DNA from: an uncultured Alistipes sp.
GTDB taxonomy: Bacteria > Bacteroidota > Bacteroidia > Bacteroidales > Rikenellaceae
DNA length: 8,027 nucleotides
Direction: 5' to 3'
Assembly (NCBI GenBank): GCA_959604655.1
Contig: CAUHCL010000098.1
Span: 1-8,027 of the forward strand
Part shown: piece after piece, positions 6,498 through 8,027 of the stretch
How positions within the stretch are numbered: position 1 is the first letter of the stretch
Layout of the letters: the number at the start of each line of letters is the position of its first letter
Notes under the pieces: model-generated
Seen by the model: only the letters and a program-made list of their open reading frames with translations
Database searches by the model: none
What the model was told of the DNA's origin: nothing
Position numbers and translations under genes: made by a program

Positions 6498-8027
6498 TTA
6501 TAATGTTAATTGCAGACCGATGCTGAATACCCGCTGGAGCGGATATGCCAGTCCGTTGCGTCCCATCTCGGGATCCCACAGGTCGAACTTCGATATCTTG
6601 AACAGGTTCGAACCCGAGAAGTAGATGCGGCACACCTTGAACGGCGTCTTCTTCAGAATGCCGCTGTGCTCGATCGAGTAACCGAACTCCAGAGTCTTCA
6701 GACGCACCAGACGTCCGTTGCGCAGCCACCATGTCGAAGTCTGGGTATTGTTGGCGTTGCTGCCCGCCGACAGACGGGGCCAGAACGTATCGGCCACGGG
6801 GTTGTTGGGGCTCCAGTGATCGTCGGCTATGGCCTGCATGGCGTTGCGGTAGCCCGTGAACGGAGCTATCGCGCCCGCGTCGATCACGAACGACACGCGG
6901 TCCTGTCCCTGGAAGAACGCCGAGAGGTCCCAGCCCTTCCAGCCCACCGAGAATCCGAATCCGTAGTTGATCTCGGGCGTGGTGGGATATCCTATGGGCA
7001 CGAGGTCGTCCTGCGAGATCTTGCCGTCGTTGTTTATATCCTTATACTTTATGTCACCCGCCTGCGTGGTGCCGAAGCTCTGCGTGGGCGAGTTGGCCAC
7101 ATCGGCCGCGTCGATGAACAGACGCTCGGCTATGTAGCCCCACGTCTGCGTCACGGGATAGCCCACCTTGCTGCGCCAGGGAGTGTTCTCGTAGGTAGGC
7201 TCCGAAGCCACCTTGTACTCGCCGTGGGCATAGGTGAAGTTGAATCGGCCCGTCACGAAGAGGTCCTTGTTGATGTATTTCTTGATGTCGACCGAGGCGT
7301 CGATACCGCTCGATGTCACCTCGCCCAGGTTGCCGTAGATGCTCACGCCCGAGGCCAGACCCATCGAGGGCGGCAGATCCTGACGCGCCATGTAGATCTT
7401 CGAACGGTTCTCGGTGAAGTACTCCACCTGAATGTCGGCTATGTCGAACAGATTGAACTCCACGCCCATGTTCTGCTTCTCGGCGATCTCCCACTGTATG
7501 TCGGGGTTGGCGTAGCGCGATATGGTGTAGCCGCTGTACTGGTTGGTGAAGGTGCTGCCCCAGCGGTAGCCGTTGCCTCCGAAGGCTATGTCCGAGAGGA
7601 AGAAGAAACGGTCGGCCGCGCGGGCAATGTTGTCGTTTCCTACCTTACCCCACGAATACTTGAGCTTGAATTTGGGCAGGACCTTCTTCACGGGCTCCCA
7701 GAATCTCTCGTTCGAGATCATGTAACCCACGCCCACCGCGGGGAACAGACCCCAGCGCTTCGATCGGTCGAACTTCTCCGAACCGTTGTAGGTGAGCGAC
7801 AGCTCGGCCATGTAACGGCCGTCGAACGAGTAGGTGAAACGGCCGCGGATACCCTGGTTGCGCGCGGGCAGCGTCTCCTGAATGGTCGAACCTCCGTTGG
7901 TGTTCTTGTCCTCCTCCTGAGTGTAGATCACCACGGCGCCCACGTCGTGCTTGTCGCCGAATACATTGTTATAATGGAGTCCCAGCTCGTAATAGGTGTG
8001 CGCGTTGGCGTCGCGCGAGGTGTCGGG
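6498..8027 (-). CDS. SusC/RagA-like TonB-dependent outer-membrane transporter, C-terminal part (5' end outside window)
   Basis: The last 509 codons of a SusC-type receptor, normally about 1,000 residues. The frame stays open to the window edge (first codon CCC at 8025-8027), so the signal peptide, plug and first barrel strands are off-window. The GTG at 7941-7943 is an internal Val. Family landmarks, in order: YYELGLHYNNVFGDKHDVGA; GRFTYSFDGRYMAELSLTYNGSEKF; RWGLFPAVGVGYMISNERFW; LKYSWGKVGND; and a DINNDGKISQDD loop (about 7013-7048), resembling the calcium-loop-like motif common in this family. The end contains GSNLFKISKFDLWDPEMGRNG and FSIGLQLTL. The protein forms the TonB-energised barrel that imports substrate bound by the SusD-like partner encoded 15 bp downstream. 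The terminal residue is Leu where many outer-membrane barrels have an aromatic. Substrate and regulation cannot be inferred here. Confidence 0.97.
   Translation of the reverse strand, partial: PDTSRDANAHTYYELGLHYNNVFGDKHDVGAVVIYTQEEDKNTNGGSTIQETLPARNQGIRGRFTYSFDGRYMAELSLTYNGSEKFDRSKRWGLFPAVGVGYMISNERFWEPVKKVLPKFKLKYSWGKVGNDNIARAADRFFFLSDIAFGGNGYRWGSTFTNQYSGYTISRYANPDIQWEIAEKQNMGVEFNLFDIADIQVEYFTENRSKIYMARQDLPPSMGLASGVSIYGNLGEVTSSGIDASVDIKKYINKDLFVTGRFNFTYAHGEYKVASEPTYENTPWRSKVGYPVTQTWGYIAERLFIDAADVANSPTQSFGTTQAGDIKYKDINNDGKISQDDLVPIGYPTTPEINYGFGFSVGWKGWDLSAFFQGQDRVSFVIDAGAIAPFTGYRNAMQAIADDHWSPNNPVADTFWPRLSAGSNANNTQTSTWWLRNGRLVRLKTLEFGYSIEHSGILKKTPFKVCRIYFSGSNLFKISKFDLWDPEMGRNGLAYPLQRVFSIGLQLTL

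Noticed and set aside
4359..6503. Long + strand open frame (714 codons) covering the whole susD-like gene
   Set aside because: It is codon-aligned with the susD-like gene, so its stops would need TTA, CTA or TCA sense codons, which that gene avoids. The translation is a low-complexity Val/Leu/Arg/Ala-rich sequence with no family signature, whereas the minus-strand frame is an unmistakable SusD.

Overview
The window reads as chromosomal DNA from a GC-rich gut-type Bacteroidota. The strongest evidence is a SusC/SusD outer-membrane pair followed by two Bacteroidota-specific surface lipoproteins. The intergenic gaps are A/T-rich and mostly lack clear Shine-Dalgarno sequences, as is usual in this phylum. 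The GC-rich codon use would suit Alistipes or another Rikenellaceae member, but that genus assignment is inference from composition only.

Left part, + strand (1-2096): the 3' end of a glycerol-3-phosphate dehydrogenase gene (glpD, cut by the window edge) is followed 66 bp later by a complete glycerol-3-phosphate transporter gene (glpT). Together they import sn-glycerol-3-phosphate in exchange for phosphate and oxidise it to dihydroxyacetone phosphate, feeding glycolysis and the quinone pool.

Middle (2097-2446): a 350-bp convergent intergenic region with no convincing gene. It holds a G·U-rich hairpin, a Rho-independent terminator for the glpT transcript, a short tandem repeat in a low-complexity CACG/CTCA-rich spacer, and a very strong terminator facing the other way for the minus-strand operon.

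Right part, - strand (2447-8027, transcribed right to left): the tail of a polysaccharide-utilisation-type operon. In transcription order it holds a SusC-like TonB-dependent transporter (C-terminal 509 residues only), a complete SusD-like lipoprotein, a DUF4959-DUF5126-DUF5000 lipoprotein with a discoidin-like C-terminus, and a small DUF4998-type lipoprotein. Gaps are 15, 28 and 18 bp, so this is one transcription unit. SusC and SusD form the 'pedal-bin' importer, and the two lipoproteins are probably surface glycan-binding proteins. No carbohydrate-active enzyme or regulator lies in the window, so the substrate cannot be read from it.

I see no mobile element, CRISPR array, tRNA or rRNA. Nothing here is clearly a new defence or signalling system. 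The least understood content is the pair of DUF lipoproteins, which appear to share a repeated Ig/FnIII-like module, and the structured convergent spacer.
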